Assembly: GCA_035508435.1 (NCBI GenBank)
Contig: DATJNA010000088.1
Coordinates: 1 to 64,000, forward strand
Direction of reading: 5' to 3'
Source: JASHVB01 sp035508435
GTDB lineage: Bacteria; Pseudomonadota; Alphaproteobacteria; Acetobacterales; Acetobacteraceae
Length of the DNA: 64,000 nt
Shown here one piece after another: positions 38,619-48,356 of this stretch. The notes beneath the pieces were generated by a model. The model saw only the letters and a list, made by a program, of their open reading frames with translations, was not told where the DNA came from and did no database searches. A program made the translations under genes and the position numbers. Each line of letters begins with the position of its first letter. The first letter of the stretch is position 1.

Positions 38619-40043
38619 CTACGCGGCGGCAAGCGGAAAAACCTTGTGCGGGTTCAGCAGCCAGCCGGGATCGAATGCCGTCTTGATTCGCCGCTGTTGC
38701 TCGATCTCATGCGCGGCAAACTGCACCGGCATCAGCTCGCGCTTCTCGACCCCGACGCCATGCTCACCGGTCAAACAGCCGCCTACTTCGACGCACAATT
38801 TCAGGATGTCGGCCCCAAACGCTTCGGCACGATGGAAGCTGTCCGGGTCGTTGGCATCGAACATGATCAGCGGATGCAGATTGCCGTCGCCGGCATGGAA
38901 GATGTTGGCGACCTGCAGCCCATAGCTCTGCGACATCTCGCCAATGCGGCGCAGCACGTCTGGCAGGCATGAGGTCGGGATCACGCCGTCCATGCACAGA
39001 TAATCCGGGCTGATGCGGCCGATCGCGCCGAACGCGCCCTTGCGCCCCTTCCAGATCGCCAGGGATTCCGCCGCCGATTGCGAGACCCGCATGCTGATCG
39101 GATCATGCCGCGCGCAGATCTCCCGCAATTGCCCGAGCAATCGGTCCTGCTCTTCCTCGCTGCCTTCGACCTCGATGATCAGCAGCGCCTCGGCGTCCAA
39201 CGGGTAACCGGCGTGCGCGAAATCCTCGCAGGCGTGGATGGCCGGCTTATCCATGAATTCCAAGGCAACCGGAATGATGCCGGAAGAGATAATCGAATCG
39301 ACGCAGGCCCCGGCAACCTCGTTGGAGCGGAATGCCGCCAGCATGGCGCGCGCGCCTTCCGGAGCCCGCAGGATGCGCACCGTCACTTCGGTGATCAACG
39401 CAAGCTGACCCTCGCTGCCCGTCAGCAGCCCAAGCCAGTCATAACCCGCGGCGTCCAGATGCGCGCCGCCGATGTCGATGATGTCACCCTCGACGGTGAC
39501 GATCTTAAGGCCGAGCAAGTTGTTGGTGGTGACGCCGTATTTCAGGCAATGGGCGCCACCGGAGTTCATGTTGACGTTGCCGCCGATCATGCACGCGAGC
39601 TGGCTGGACGGATCGGGCGCGTAGAAGAAGCCCTGGGCCGCGACCGCGTTGGTGATGCCGATATTCGTCACACCCGCCTGCACCGTGGTGCAGCGGTCGG
39701 CATAGTTGATGTCAAGGATGCGGTTCATGCGCATGAGTCCGATCACCACGGCATCCGCCAGCGGCAACGCCCCGCCGGAGAGCGACGTGCCTGCGCCACG
39801 CGGCACCACGCGCACGCCGTTGTGGTGGCAGAAGCGCATCACCGCGGCGACTTGCTCGGTGGTCTCCGGCAGCGCCACCGCGAGCGGCGCCTGACGGTAG
39901 GCAGCCAGGCCGTCGGTCTCATAGGGCTTCAGCAGGTTGGGCTCGGCGATCAGGGCTTCCTCGCCCAGCAGAGGGCGTAGTCCGGCGAGGATGGTGTCGC
40001 GGCGATCGAGCACTTCCTGCCGGGGCTCGGGCAATCGGATCAT
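38619..40043 (-). CDS. glcD: Glycolate oxidase subunit GlcD
   Basis: 474 residues, FAD-binding PCMH fold. GVRVVPRGAGTSLSGGALP is the pyrophosphate-binding loop, PSSQLACMIGGNVNMNSGGAH continues the site, and the C-terminal half carries HAGDGNLHPLI and GGCLTGEHGVGVEK, which line the substrate pocket, ending LLNPHKVFP. The start has GGAGG eight bases upstream. First gene of the operon glcD-glcE-orf90-glcF. Confidence 0.96.
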   Translation of the reverse strand: MIRLPEPRQEVLDRRDTILAGLRPLLGEEALIAEPNLLKPYETDGLAAYRQAPLAVALPETTEQVAAVMRFCHHNGVRVVPRGAGTSLSGGALPLADAVVIGLMRMNRILDINYADRCTTVQAGVTNIGITNAVAAQGFFYAPDPSSQLACMIGGNVNMNSGGAHCLKYGVTTNNLLGLKIVTVEGDIIDIGGAHLDAAGYDWLGLLTGSEGQLALITEVTVRILRAPEGARAMLAAFRSNEVAGACVDSIISSGIIPVALEFMDKPAIHACEDFAHAGYPLDAEALLIIEVEGSEEEQDRLLGQLREICARHDPISMRVSQSAAESLAIWKGRKGAFGAIGRISPDYLCMDGVIPTSCLPDVLRRIGEMSQSYGLQVANIFHAGDGNLHPLIMFDANDPDSFHRAEAFGADILKLCVEVGGCLTGEHGVGVEKRELMPVQFAAHEIEQQRRIKTAFDPGWLLNPHKVFPLAAA

Positions 40044-40189
40044 GGCGGGCCTCCGCCGGCCAAGATGACGCGCAGCGTGGGAGTGGGCAAGCGGAGCGAC
40101 TGATACGGCGGAACACCCATGCCGTTCATTCTGTCAACCAGCCGTTCGTCATGATGTGGCGCGCAATGCCTGATTGGGCCGCACTGCGC

Positions 40190-41641
40190 TCAGCCGATTT
40201 TTGAGCCGTAACCAGCGGCCGGCACGCTGACGCCGCCCGCTATCCCGATTCGCCGCCAGATCAGCAGCAAACCGGCTCCGGTGACGCCGGCGAAGATCGC
40301 CATGCGCAGGGCCAACCGTAGCAGCGACCGTGCCTCCAACCCGACGTCCGCCGGAACCATCACGGCGGCCGCCAGCCCGACCACCGTGACGGCGGTCACG
40401 GCCAATCCGCCTCGCAAGGGGCGCAGCGGTCCGCTGCCCACCGCACGGCCGTTCACCCACAGTACATAAGGGGTCGCCACCATCTGCGCGCCGCACCAGA
40501 CCAACACGGCCTGCCAGGGACTGGCCGGCCGGAGCAATGCCTCCCCGGCCAGGGTGAGCAACAGGCAGGCAACGCTGCCAGTGAGCGCCCGGCCGGTCTG
40601 TCCGCGCGCCACCACCGCGACGCCGGCGGGGAACATCACGACGAGAATGGCCATGAGTGCGAGCAATGGCTCCGTCACTTGGCCGGACGCTGTCCAGGTC
40701 GGCCCGAGCAGATGGCGGATTAAAGGTGGCAGGCATAGCGCCATCGTACCGCAAAGGGGCAGCATCGCCGCGGTGGTCTGGCGGACCAATCGATCCACCG
40801 TGGCGCGCAGTGCGGCCTCGTCGTGCTGTAGGCCAGCCAGCACCGGCAACAACAACCGCCACAACGCGGTGGAGCATAGCTCGCGCACAGTGTCGACCAG
40901 GCGGAAGGCCATGTGGGTCTCGCCCAGCGCCGTGGCGCCTGCTGTACCGCCGAGCAATAACGAGAACAGCCGATAGCGGGCGGCGAGTACGAGTGTGCTG
41001 GCGGTAAGCGGAAGGGCGACGCGCAAGAGGGTGCAAATCGACGGCCCATGCCAACGCAGGGAGGGCCACCATCTGGTGCCTGCCAGCAGGGTGGCCGCGC
41101 CGGCGGTGGAGGTAACGAACTGCTGCAACACTGGTGCCCAGGCGCCGGCGTGATTGAGCGCAGCGGCTACGCCCGCGGCGGTGCCGAGGCCCTGGCCAAT
41201 GATCGCCCGCGCGGCCAGCACGCGGTAGGCGCGGCGGCGTGTCAGCAGGCCTTGCGCCACGCCGCCGGCCCCCACCAACGGCAATGGCAGCGCCAGCAGC
41301 AGGCACATCGGAATGAGCCTGCTGTCCCCGAAGGTGGCCGCGATCGGCAGGCCCACACCGGCCTCGGCGATGGCACAACCGGTGCCGGCCGCGACCGACG
41401 CCCAGAAGGCGCTCGCCGCCATCGCATCGTCTACTTTGGGGCGCTGCACCAACGCATCGGCGAATAAGGCGTTCACGCCGACCCAAAGCACGACATGCAC
41501 GGCGACCGCGGCGGTGCCAATGCCGAACTCGCTGGGCCCAATCAGACGGGCAACGAGGAAGGCCGAGGCAAAGGCAAGGCCTGCGGCGACGACCGCCTCC
41601 AGCCCCGACCAAAACACGTTGGAAGCCGCTGTCAGATTCAT
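40190..41641 (-). CDS. Polysaccharide flippase (Wzx/MOP superfamily)
   Basis: 483 residues with about 12-14 membrane segments. The N-terminus AASNVFWSGLEAVVAAGLAF and ARLIGPSEFGIGTAAVAV match the RfbX/Wzx oligosaccharide flippase block. Likely exports lipid-linked sugar units to the periplasmic face. It overlaps the upstream gene by ATGA (41638-41641), pairing it with the membrane protein below. Confidence 0.82.
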   Translation of the reverse strand: MNLTAASNVFWSGLEAVVAAGLAFASAFLVARLIGPSEFGIGTAAVAVHVVLWVGVNALFADALVQRPKVDDAMAASAFWASVAAGTGCAIAEAGVGLPIAATFGDSRLIPMCLLLALPLPLVGAGGVAQGLLTRRRAYRVLAARAIIGQGLGTAAGVAAALNHAGAWAPVLQQFVTSTAGAATLLAGTRWWPSLRWHGPSICTLLRVALPLTASTLVLAARYRLFSLLLGGTAGATALGETHMAFRLVDTVRELCSTALWRLLLPVLAGLQHDEAALRATVDRLVRQTTAAMLPLCGTMALCLPPLIRHLLGPTWTASGQVTEPLLALMAILVVMFPAGVAVVARGQTGRALTGSVACLLLTLAGEALLRPASPWQAVLVWCGAQMVATPYVLWVNGRAVGSGPLRPLRGGLAVTAVTVVGLAAAVMVPADVGLEARSLLRLALRMAIFAGVTGAGLLLIWRRIGIAGGVSVPAAGYGSKIG

Positions 41642-43149
41642 CCCGTGGACCTGGCGCCGGCTGCGGGATCGACAGGGTCGGCCGCAGACACTTGGCCAGG
41701 CGTCCGCACCAAGGCAGCGGCGCCTAACAGCGCGACGGCGGGGGCCAGCAGCACGATGCGACTGCCATAGCGGTGATGCGGGGTGGACAGGCCGCCGACG
41801 ATGAAGGCATTGGCCAGGACGGCCAGTAGCACCGCCGCGGCGAAACCGGCGGACGCGTTACGGCGGAGGATGCCCACGACCAGCACGACCCCACAGCCAG
41901 CGAGTCCGGCCAAGGCAGCGGTGCGGTGCACCGCTTGAAGCCAGTCCGGCACCACAATGCCGCCGAGCGTCTGGCGAGCGGTGGCGTAGGCGGCGCGCTC
42001 GAATGGGGGGAAGTCCCTGTTAATCCACGGGGTGACGGTGGTTGGGCAGGCGTGCAGCGCGTCACCGGTTTGGAACATCGTGACCTGGGTGAGGCCGTTG
42101 TGCAGCCAGACGCGCAGTTCGGTACCGGGCTCGGCACGGAATGCGGCGGTGATGATGGCGCCCGCCTCGGCGGACACCCGCTTGTGGCCGCCGGCCAGGA
42201 TCACCGCGCTGTCGGACTGCCACAAGAACTCGTCGGAGGTGGCGGGAAAGCGGTCCAGGAAGGGGCAGAGATGCCAATCGGCGCGAGGGCAGTCGCGGCG
42301 CAGAACGTCCATGCCAGGACCGTCGTAGATGACGCGGGCGAGAACGAAGACGTTGCTGAAGGGGAACGGCGACGCCCTGCCGAACCCAGCGAGGTTGACC
42401 GCAGTAAGAGCGCCTAACGCGAGCAGCGGCGGGGCGGCGAGCCTGGCGAGGCCGGCGCGGTCCAGCGGAACGGCGGCGCCAAGCCAGCGGCGCAGCGGCG
42501 CGAGGCTGAGCAACAGCGCGCAGGCGAGGGCGATGCTGGAAAGCTGGGCGGCGATCATGAAAGCCGAAGCCAGCACCAGGAAGAGGCGCTCGGGGCGGGC
42601 CAGACGGTCTGGGACGAACACCAGCAGCGCGAGTGACAGGACCAGCATCGGGGTAAGGATGTCCGGCATGAGCTGCGTCGCGAACCACGGCAGCGCGCTG
42701 GTAAGCGCCAGGAGCGCGACGAATGGCGGCAGCCACCAAGGTGAGGCTGCCGGCAGCAGGGTGCGTTGCGCGAGCCGCAGCGTGACTGCGGCGAGCAATG
42801 CCTGAACCGCGATGCACGGCCAGGTGGTAAGCGTTAAATGCAGCGGCAACAGGAACAGGCTGTAGAATACCGGCCGGTCCCAGCCGAGATAATGATGCAC
42901 CGCCTGCGACAGGTAGGTTCCGGTGTCGTCGAACACGAGCGGATAGCCATTCCACGCCGCCGGCCACAGCAGCAGCGCGGCGGACAGAACCATTGGGGGC
43001 CACGCCTGCGGCGTCGAAGCGATCGTGCTGCGGGCGCGGCGCGGAAACGGCGAACATTGCTCGCCGCGCAAGGGTGACGGGGCCGGTGCACTGCGCCACG
43101 CCCGCCCCACACCGCGCAATGGCCGTTTTGACTCCAGACCGTCGGGCAT
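41638..43149 (-). CDS. Polytopic membrane protein, GT-C glycosyltransferase-like
   Basis: About 503 residues from ATG 43149, or 451 from Met 42993. About 11 membrane segments. The first periplasmic loop reads YPLVFDDTGTYLSQAVHHYL, with Asp-Asp after the first helix, a GT-C (GT39/GT87-like) position. The middle part is soluble. The first 50 residues (SPLRGEQCSPFPRRARS) look like repeat-derived translation, so the downstream start may be the true one. Coupled to the flippase, so probably in surface polysaccharide assembly. Family assignment is tentative. Confidence 0.7.
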   Translation of the reverse strand: MPDGLESKRPLRGVGRAWRSAPAPSPLRGEQCSPFPRRARSTIASTPQAWPPMVLSAALLLWPAAWNGYPLVFDDTGTYLSQAVHHYLGWDRPVFYSLFLLPLHLTLTTWPCIAVQALLAAVTLRLAQRTLLPAASPWWLPPFVALLALTSALPWFATQLMPDILTPMLVLSLALLVFVPDRLARPERLFLVLASAFMIAAQLSSIALACALLLSLAPLRRWLGAAVPLDRAGLARLAAPPLLALGALTAVNLAGFGRASPFPFSNVFVLARVIYDGPGMDVLRRDCPRADWHLCPFLDRFPATSDEFLWQSDSAVILAGGHKRVSAEAGAIITAAFRAEPGTELRVWLHNGLTQVTMFQTGDALHACPTTVTPWINRDFPPFERAAYATARQTLGGIVVPDWLQAVHRTAALAGLAGCGVVLVVGILRRNASAGFAAAVLLAVLANAFIVGGLSTPHHRYGSRIVLLAPAVALLGAAALVRTPGQVSAADPVDPAAGARSTG

Positions 43150-43367
43150 GGCGCCATGGTGCCGTCGCCGGATGAAGAAATGCTTTACGTGTCGGCACCG
43201 GGCCGCGCAGAGGCACAACGGCGCGAGAAGGGTACTCGCGGTTGCATTGCGGAAAGGGTTGGGGAGGGGACGAACCCGCCAGAGCCGCGAATTTGCCCCT
43301 CCGCCAGCCCCTCTTCGGCAATGGGGGGCGGAGTCTCTCGGAGCGCCGCGGCGCTGAACCAGCGGAG

Positions 43368-45290
43368 TCAGAATCCGAACGCTACCCGCCGGTCATTCCC
43401 GTGCCGCAAGTTCCGGTAGCGCGCCAGCGCCAGCAGCGGAAAGTACAGCCGATAGCCGTGATAACGCAGATAGAACACGCGCGGGAAACCCACCGCGGTG
43501 TAGGGCAGCTCCGACCACTCGCCATCCGGCCGCTGCGCCAGTGTCAGATACGCAATCCCCCGCGCCACCGCCGGATGGTCCACCGCACCAGCCGCCATCA
43601 GGCCGAGCAATGCCCAGGCGGTCTGGCTCGGCGTGCTTTCCTTGTAGCGGCCGTGGGGGGCGGTGCCGTAGCTTTCTTCGTCCTCGCCCCAGCCGCCGTC
43701 GTCGCGCTGTCCCGATACCAGCCAGTGCACCGCGCGCTCGACTGCCGGATCGTCGCGCCGCATCCCTGCCGCATTTAGCGCACACAGCGCCGACCAGGTG
43801 CCATAGATGTAGTTCGTCCCCCACCGCCCGTACCAGCTTCCCTCCGGCTCCTGCTCCCGCCGCAGGAAGGCGAGCGCGCGCACCATCGCCTCGTCCGTGG
43901 CCGGCACGCCGAGCTGCGCCAGGAACGAGACGCAGCGCGCGGTCACGTCCGCTGTTGGCGGATCGAGCAACGCTCCGTGGTCCGCGAATGGGATGTGGTT
44001 GAGATGGAGGTGAGTGTTCTCCGGCTCGAATGCACCCCAGCCGCCGTCGGAGGACTGCATGCCGAGGATCCACTCGCGCGCCCGCTCGATCGCCGCGGCG
44101 TAGGCGGGGTTGCCGTTGCGGTGCAGCAGCATGCCCACCACCGCGGTATCGTCCACATCCGGATAATGCGGATTGGCGTATTGGAACGCCCAGCCGCCCG
44201 AGCGCAGGCCCCGGCGACGCACCGACCAATCGCCGACCACATCCAGTATCTGGTGCTCGGCCAGCCACGCGCAGGCGGCGTCGGTGCCGACATCAGCCTC
44301 CGCCATGGCGTGTCCTGCCAACGAGGTGTCCCAGATCGGCGACAGGCATGGCTGGCAATAGGCGCGGTCGGGCTCCTCCACCAGCAGCTTGCGTACCGCT
44401 CGCCACGCGGTGGCGGCGTCGGGATGTTCGGGCGCGTAACCCAGCGTGTCGAACATCATCACGCTGTTGGCGATGGCAGGGTAGATGCCGCCCAGGCCAT
44501 CGTCGCCATTCAGCCGCTCAGTGACAAAGGCGACAGCCTTGCGAACGGCGCTCTCGCGGCTGCGGCGGGGAAAGAGCGGCTGGGCGACGCGCAACACGCT
44601 GTCCACGCCTTTGAAGAACCGGCCCCAACCCGACCGGTACGGTCCCCGGATCCAATCCCTCACCTGCTGCGGCGGGGTAACAAACAGTTCCTGGACATGC
44701 ACCTCGCGCGGATTGCGCGCCTTTGGCTGCAGCGCCATCAGCACCAGCAGCGGCACAATCACCGTGCGCGACCAGTACGACACCTTCGATAGATGGAACG
44801 GAAACCACAGGGGCAGGTGCATGATCTCGAGCGGCATCACCGGGACGGCACGCCACGGCACCTGACCAAACAATGCAAGCTGGGCGCGGGTGAAGACGTT
44901 GGTGCGCTCGGCACCTCCCGCTGCCTGAATCGCGGCGCGAGCACGAGCCATGTGCGGCGCGTCCGGATCGTCGCCGATCGCCTTCAGTGCATAATAGGCT
45001 TTCACGCTGGCCGAGAGGTTGAACGCGCCGTCGTGGAACAACGGCCAGCCGCCGTGATGACCCTGAATCGCGCGCAGGTAGACGCCGACCTTGCGTTGCA
45101 GCGGCTCGTCGATGCGATTCAGGAAATGCTCCAGCAATACGTATTCGGCGGGAATGGTGGCGTCGGCTTCGAGCTCGAACAACCAGTGGCCGTCCGCGTG
45201 CTGTCGGCGTGCCAACGCATCGCGGGCGCGGGTCACCACATCGGCGAGCGCGTCATTGGTCAGGGCGTGAGGCGGCAGCGTGTCGGGCAT
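43368..45290 (-). CDS. shc: Squalene-hopene cyclase
   Basis: 640 residues. Cyclises squalene to hopene/diplopterol in the membrane. The catalytic acidic motif is YPDVDDTAVVGM (DxDDTA), and QW repeats occur as QSSDGGWGAF, QRDDGGWGEDE, EGSWYGRWGTNYIYGTW and QRPDGEWSE. WPLFHDGAFNLSASVKAYY is in the first alpha-barrel domain. Full length. Hopanoid genes such as hpnCDE are not next to it here. It opens a minus-strand run with the membrane protein and flippase. Confidence 0.96.
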   Translation of the reverse strand: MPDTLPPHALTNDALADVVTRARDALARRQHADGHWLFELEADATIPAEYVLLEHFLNRIDEPLQRKVGVYLRAIQGHHGGWPLFHDGAFNLSASVKAYYALKAIGDDPDAPHMARARAAIQAAGGAERTNVFTRAQLALFGQVPWRAVPVMPLEIMHLPLWFPFHLSKVSYWSRTVIVPLLVLMALQPKARNPREVHVQELFVTPPQQVRDWIRGPYRSGWGRFFKGVDSVLRVAQPLFPRRSRESAVRKAVAFVTERLNGDDGLGGIYPAIANSVMMFDTLGYAPEHPDAATAWRAVRKLLVEEPDRAYCQPCLSPIWDTSLAGHAMAEADVGTDAACAWLAEHQILDVVGDWSVRRRGLRSGGWAFQYANPHYPDVDDTAVVGMLLHRNGNPAYAAAIERAREWILGMQSSDGGWGAFEPENTHLHLNHIPFADHGALLDPPTADVTARCVSFLAQLGVPATDEAMVRALAFLRREQEPEGSWYGRWGTNYIYGTWSALCALNAAGMRRDDPAVERAVHWLVSGQRDDGGWGEDEESYGTAPHGRYKESTPSQTAWALLGLMAAGAVDHPAVARGIAYLTLAQRPDGEWSELPYTAVGFPRVFYLRYHGYRLYFPLLALARYRNLRHGNDRRVAFGF

Positions 45291-45416
45291 GCGGGTGAAG
45301 GGTCCAGCACCATGGCGCGGCAGATGGCACCTTCGCCACGGATCGACAAGCCGGGAGGGACGTCGCCGAGCCGGTTGTTATCTGGCATAGTGGAGCCCTA
45401 TGGGGAGGAGGCCGCA

Positions 45417-46475
45417 ATGAGCGCTACAGCGGCGCAACAGCCGATCGTCCATTTCGTCGGCAGCATTCCATTGCCGGACGCCGAGACGGTGTTCCGCACC
45501 CTGGCAGCTGCGGCCGCGCCGCGCCTCAAGCGCCTGCCGGACGGCGAGACCGGTATCCGCAAGACCTGGATCCGCTTCCTCCAGCAGGTGCTCGCCGACA
45601 ATCCGGCGATCGAGGTAGCGAGCGATGTACCGCCGTTCAAATTCACTCAGTGGGACGGCACGGTGTTGCGTGAAATCCCGCGCCTGCGCGTGAAGCCGGG
45701 CGCACGGCTCGAGCCGGCAACCGTCAGTACCGGCTATGCTGACATGGCGATCGCATCGTGGCGGTTGTTCGACCGTCTGCAACGGGAAGGCGTTATCCCG
45801 ACGGGCGTCAGGTTCCAGATCTCGCTGCCAACCCCGATTGCGCCGACCTACAACAACGTGGTGCCGACCGACCGGCCGGCGCTGATCCCGGTGCTGACGG
45901 CGCACATGCTCGGCGAGGTTGCTGCCATTGCAAAGGCATTACCGCACGATCGCATCGCGTTGCAATGGGACGTGTGCCAGGAGGTCATTGCCTGGGAGGG
46001 TTATTACGAGCCGGGGCCGATCGATTTCCGGCAGGAGACGATTGCCGAGCTGACCGCGATCGGTAACGGCGTCCCGACATCTATCGAGCTTGGCTATCAC
46101 CTTTGCTACGGTAGCCCGGCCGATGAGCATGTGATCCAGCCGAAGAACGCCGGGATCATGGTCGAGATGACCAATGCAGTCTCGGCCGGCGTGCGGCGAC
46201 CGATTCAGTTCTTCCACCTGCCGGTGCCGCAACCGCGCACCGACGACGCTTTTTTCGCGCCGCTCTCCGGACTGAAGTTGCCGCCGGAAACCGAGCTCTA
46301 TTTCGGCCTCGTTCACCGCGACGACATGGCCGGCAACGCCGCTCGTCTCACCGCGGCCCGGCGTCATGCCCGGGTCGATGGGGTGGCCACCGAATGCGGG
46401 ATGGCGCGCGGCGATCCCGAGCGTTTCCCCGCGTTGCTGGCGGCACACGTGCAGACGGCTGAACTGGTCGCATAA
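45417..46475 (+). CDS. MetE/UROD-like TIM-barrel protein
   Basis: 352 residues with a strong GGGAGGAGG ahead of ATG 45417. It resembles the cobalamin-independent methionine synthase / uroporphyrinogen decarboxylase superfamily: HFVGSIPLPDAETVFRTL, KRLPDGETGIRKTW, TYNNVVPTDRPALIPV, DRIALQWDVCQEVIAWEG and GVATECGMARGDPERFP. The Cys in ATECGMAR sits where MetE has its zinc Cys, but the His-x-Cys set is not clearly complete. Substrate unknown. Confidence 0.65.
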   Translation: MSATAAQQPIVHFVGSIPLPDAETVFRTLAAAAAPRLKRLPDGETGIRKTWIRFLQQVLADNPAIEVASDVPPFKFTQWDGTVLREIPRLRVKPGARLEPATVSTGYADMAIASWRLFDRLQREGVIPTGVRFQISLPTPIAPTYNNVVPTDRPALIPVLTAHMLGEVAAIAKALPHDRIALQWDVCQEVIAWEGYYEPGPIDFRQETIAELTAIGNGVPTSIELGYHLCYGSPADEHVIQPKNAGIMVEMTNAVSAGVRRPIQFFHLPVPQPRTDDAFFAPLSGLKLPPETELYFGLVHRDDMAGNAARLTAARRHARVDGVATECGMARGDPERFPALLAAHVQTAELVA

Positions 46476-46496
46476 GCACTACGCGTGCGCCACCAC

Positions 46497-46620
46497 GTCA
46501 TTGCGAGGACCGCGAGCGCAGGGTGGCCGGACGAGGCAATCCCGTTCGGGGAAGCTTCCGGACCCTCCGTGCGCCAACACGACCTCGATTGCTTCGGCCC
46601 TAACGGGCCTCGCAATGACA
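46497..46620. repeat. Dispersed palindromic repeat, family A, copy 5
   Basis: GTCATTGCGAGGACCGCGAG ... GACGAGGCAATCCCG, opposed by CTCGATTGCTTCGGCCCTAA and GGGCCTCGCAATGACA. The best-preserved copy, with terminal CATTGCGAGG/CCTCGCAATG arms. Confidence 0.75.
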
Positions 46621-46627
46621 GTAAACC

Positions 46628-46664
46628 GCGGCGACTTCCCCGATTTAATCAGGGAAGCCGCCGC
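46628..46664. terminator. Hairpin between convergent genes
   Basis: GCGGCGACTTCCC and GGGAAGCCGCCGC form a stem of 11 pairs with one internal mismatch over an 11-base AT-rich loop. It lies between the MetE-like gene (plus) and an MFS gene (minus), a likely bidirectional terminator, although no T-run follows. Confidence 0.4.
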
Positions 46665-46678
46665 AGCTTCTCGCGTGG

Positions 46679-48136
46679 CTAGTGCGCGATCGCTTCCACT
46701 TCCAGCAACCGGGTGCGCGGACCCAGCGTCGCGACCGACAGGATCACGACCGCCATGCAGAAGGCAACGAACATGAACACGCCGTTCGCGCCGAAATCCC
46801 TCAGGAAGAACGCGATGAAGAACGGCGTCAGGATGCCGCTGAGCCGGCTCCAGGAATAGACGAACCCGACGCCGCGGGCGCGGATGCGGGTCGGGTACAG
46901 CTCCGCCTGGTAGTTGTGCAGCCCGTACGACAGCCATTGCGCCGCCATCGCCAGACACGCGCCGAGCGCGATCAGACCGCTCGGTGAATCGACATTGGCG
47001 AACCAGATGCCGAACACGGCAATGCACAGGCACGAGAGGCAGGCGTGCCATTTGCGTTCGATACGATCCGCGAACAGCATGATCAGCAGCGGGAATATGA
47101 CCGCGGCGACGTTGATGATCGTGCTGTATTCCAGGCTCTGGGTGACATGGATGCCCTTGGCGATCAGCAGCGTCGGTGTCCATGCAACGAAACCGTAGAA
47201 CCCCACGGTCTGGAAGAAGTTGAACAAGACCAACATGACGGTCCGCTTGATGTAGCGCGGGCCGAAGATCTCCCAGACGCTGCCCTGCCGCGTGTCCTGG
47301 AGTCGCGGTGCCTCAGGCGTCGGCAACGGCCGGCCGTACTCTGCCTGCACCTTTGCCTCGATCCTCGCCATCACTTGCTCGGCTTCCGCCATCCGCCCTT
47401 GCTGCGCCAACCAGCGCGGGCTTTCCGGCAGGCCGAGGCGGATCCACCAGATGACCACCGCAGCGATAGAGCCGATCCAGGCGACCCAGCGCCAGCCGTC
47501 ATAGCCGAACAAGGTGGTCGGCGTCAGTTGCCAGGACAGGAAATACGTCACCAGGAAGGCGATGGCGCTCATCGCCTGCAAAAAAGCGAACGCCGCGCCG
47601 CGCGTCTTTTTGGGAACCAGCTCGGAGAGATAGGCATCCACCGTCACCAGCTCGAGTCCGATGCCCAGTGCTGCGACGAAACGCCAGAAGTTCACGCCGT
47701 TGGCGGTGTCCAACGAGGCCATGATGAAGTTGGCGATGCCGAACCACAGCAGCGAGTAGGCGAAGATGGCGCGGCGGCCGAAATGGTCGGCGACGTAGGA
47801 GACGAACAGCGATGCCAGGAAGAAGCCGGCAAACAGGGCGGCGACGAAGCTGGCGAAACCGGTGAAGCCGAAGAAGCTGACAGTGGTGGGCGTGAAGATC
47901 TTGGCCTTGAACAGGCCCGGGCCCAATGCGCCGATCAGTCCGATGGCATAGCCATCAAAGAAGCCGCCGAAGGTGAGAAGTATTGCCATCATCCACAAAG
48001 TACGGGTCATCGGCAGGCGGTCTAGTCGAGCGGTGAGTTTCTCCGCGGCGGTGGCCGCCCGAACGGAAAGTCCGTCCGGCGATACGGCCATCTGCTCTGG
48101 GTCTGCGGCGGATGCCGCAGATGTCGGGGGCGTCAT
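46679..48136 (-). CDS. MFS transporter, sugar/metabolite:H+ symporter type
   Basis: 485 residues with 12 membrane segments. TM1 region TFGGFFDGYAIGLIGALGPG, motif A after TM2 as VSYVADHFGRRAIFAYS, LELVTVDAYLSELVPKKTRGAA, and LPESPRWLAQQGR in the central loop (the PESPRxL signature of sugar porters). Second motif A is LFADRIERKW. It is beside a 2-keto-3-deoxygluconate-kinase-like gene on the same strand, so a sugar acid or sugar substrate is plausible. Confidence 0.88.
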   Translation of the reverse strand: MTPPTSAASAADPEQMAVSPDGLSVRAATAAEKLTARLDRLPMTRTLWMMAILLTFGGFFDGYAIGLIGALGPGLFKAKIFTPTTVSFFGFTGFASFVAALFAGFFLASLFVSYVADHFGRRAIFAYSLLWFGIANFIMASLDTANGVNFWRFVAALGIGLELVTVDAYLSELVPKKTRGAAFAFLQAMSAIAFLVTYFLSWQLTPTTLFGYDGWRWVAWIGSIAAVVIWWIRLGLPESPRWLAQQGRMAEAEQVMARIEAKVQAEYGRPLPTPEAPRLQDTRQGSVWEIFGPRYIKRTVMLVLFNFFQTVGFYGFVAWTPTLLIAKGIHVTQSLEYSTIINVAAVIFPLLIMLFADRIERKWHACLSCLCIAVFGIWFANVDSPSGLIALGACLAMAAQWLSYGLHNYQAELYPTRIRARGVGFVYSWSRLSGILTPFFIAFFLRDFGANGVFMFVAFCMAVVILSVATLGPRTRLLEVEAIAH

Positions 48137-48356
48137 AGATTTCGTTTCCTTCTTGGTTCTTCATGTGCCGGCGGTCGTTGCGAAGTCCGAGCTGTTGCCG
48201 GCCGGAGATACGGCCCGCGACTGCCCGGAACGAACTTCGTTGACCCTGCTTTCTGTTGCGGAAGCCGCGAACAACACTGGGCAATCCGTGCGAACGTGTA
48301 AAGGGTGCTGGCAGACCCGCTCGGCGCGCAGATCGGTCGCCGCGCGCTGCGATGCC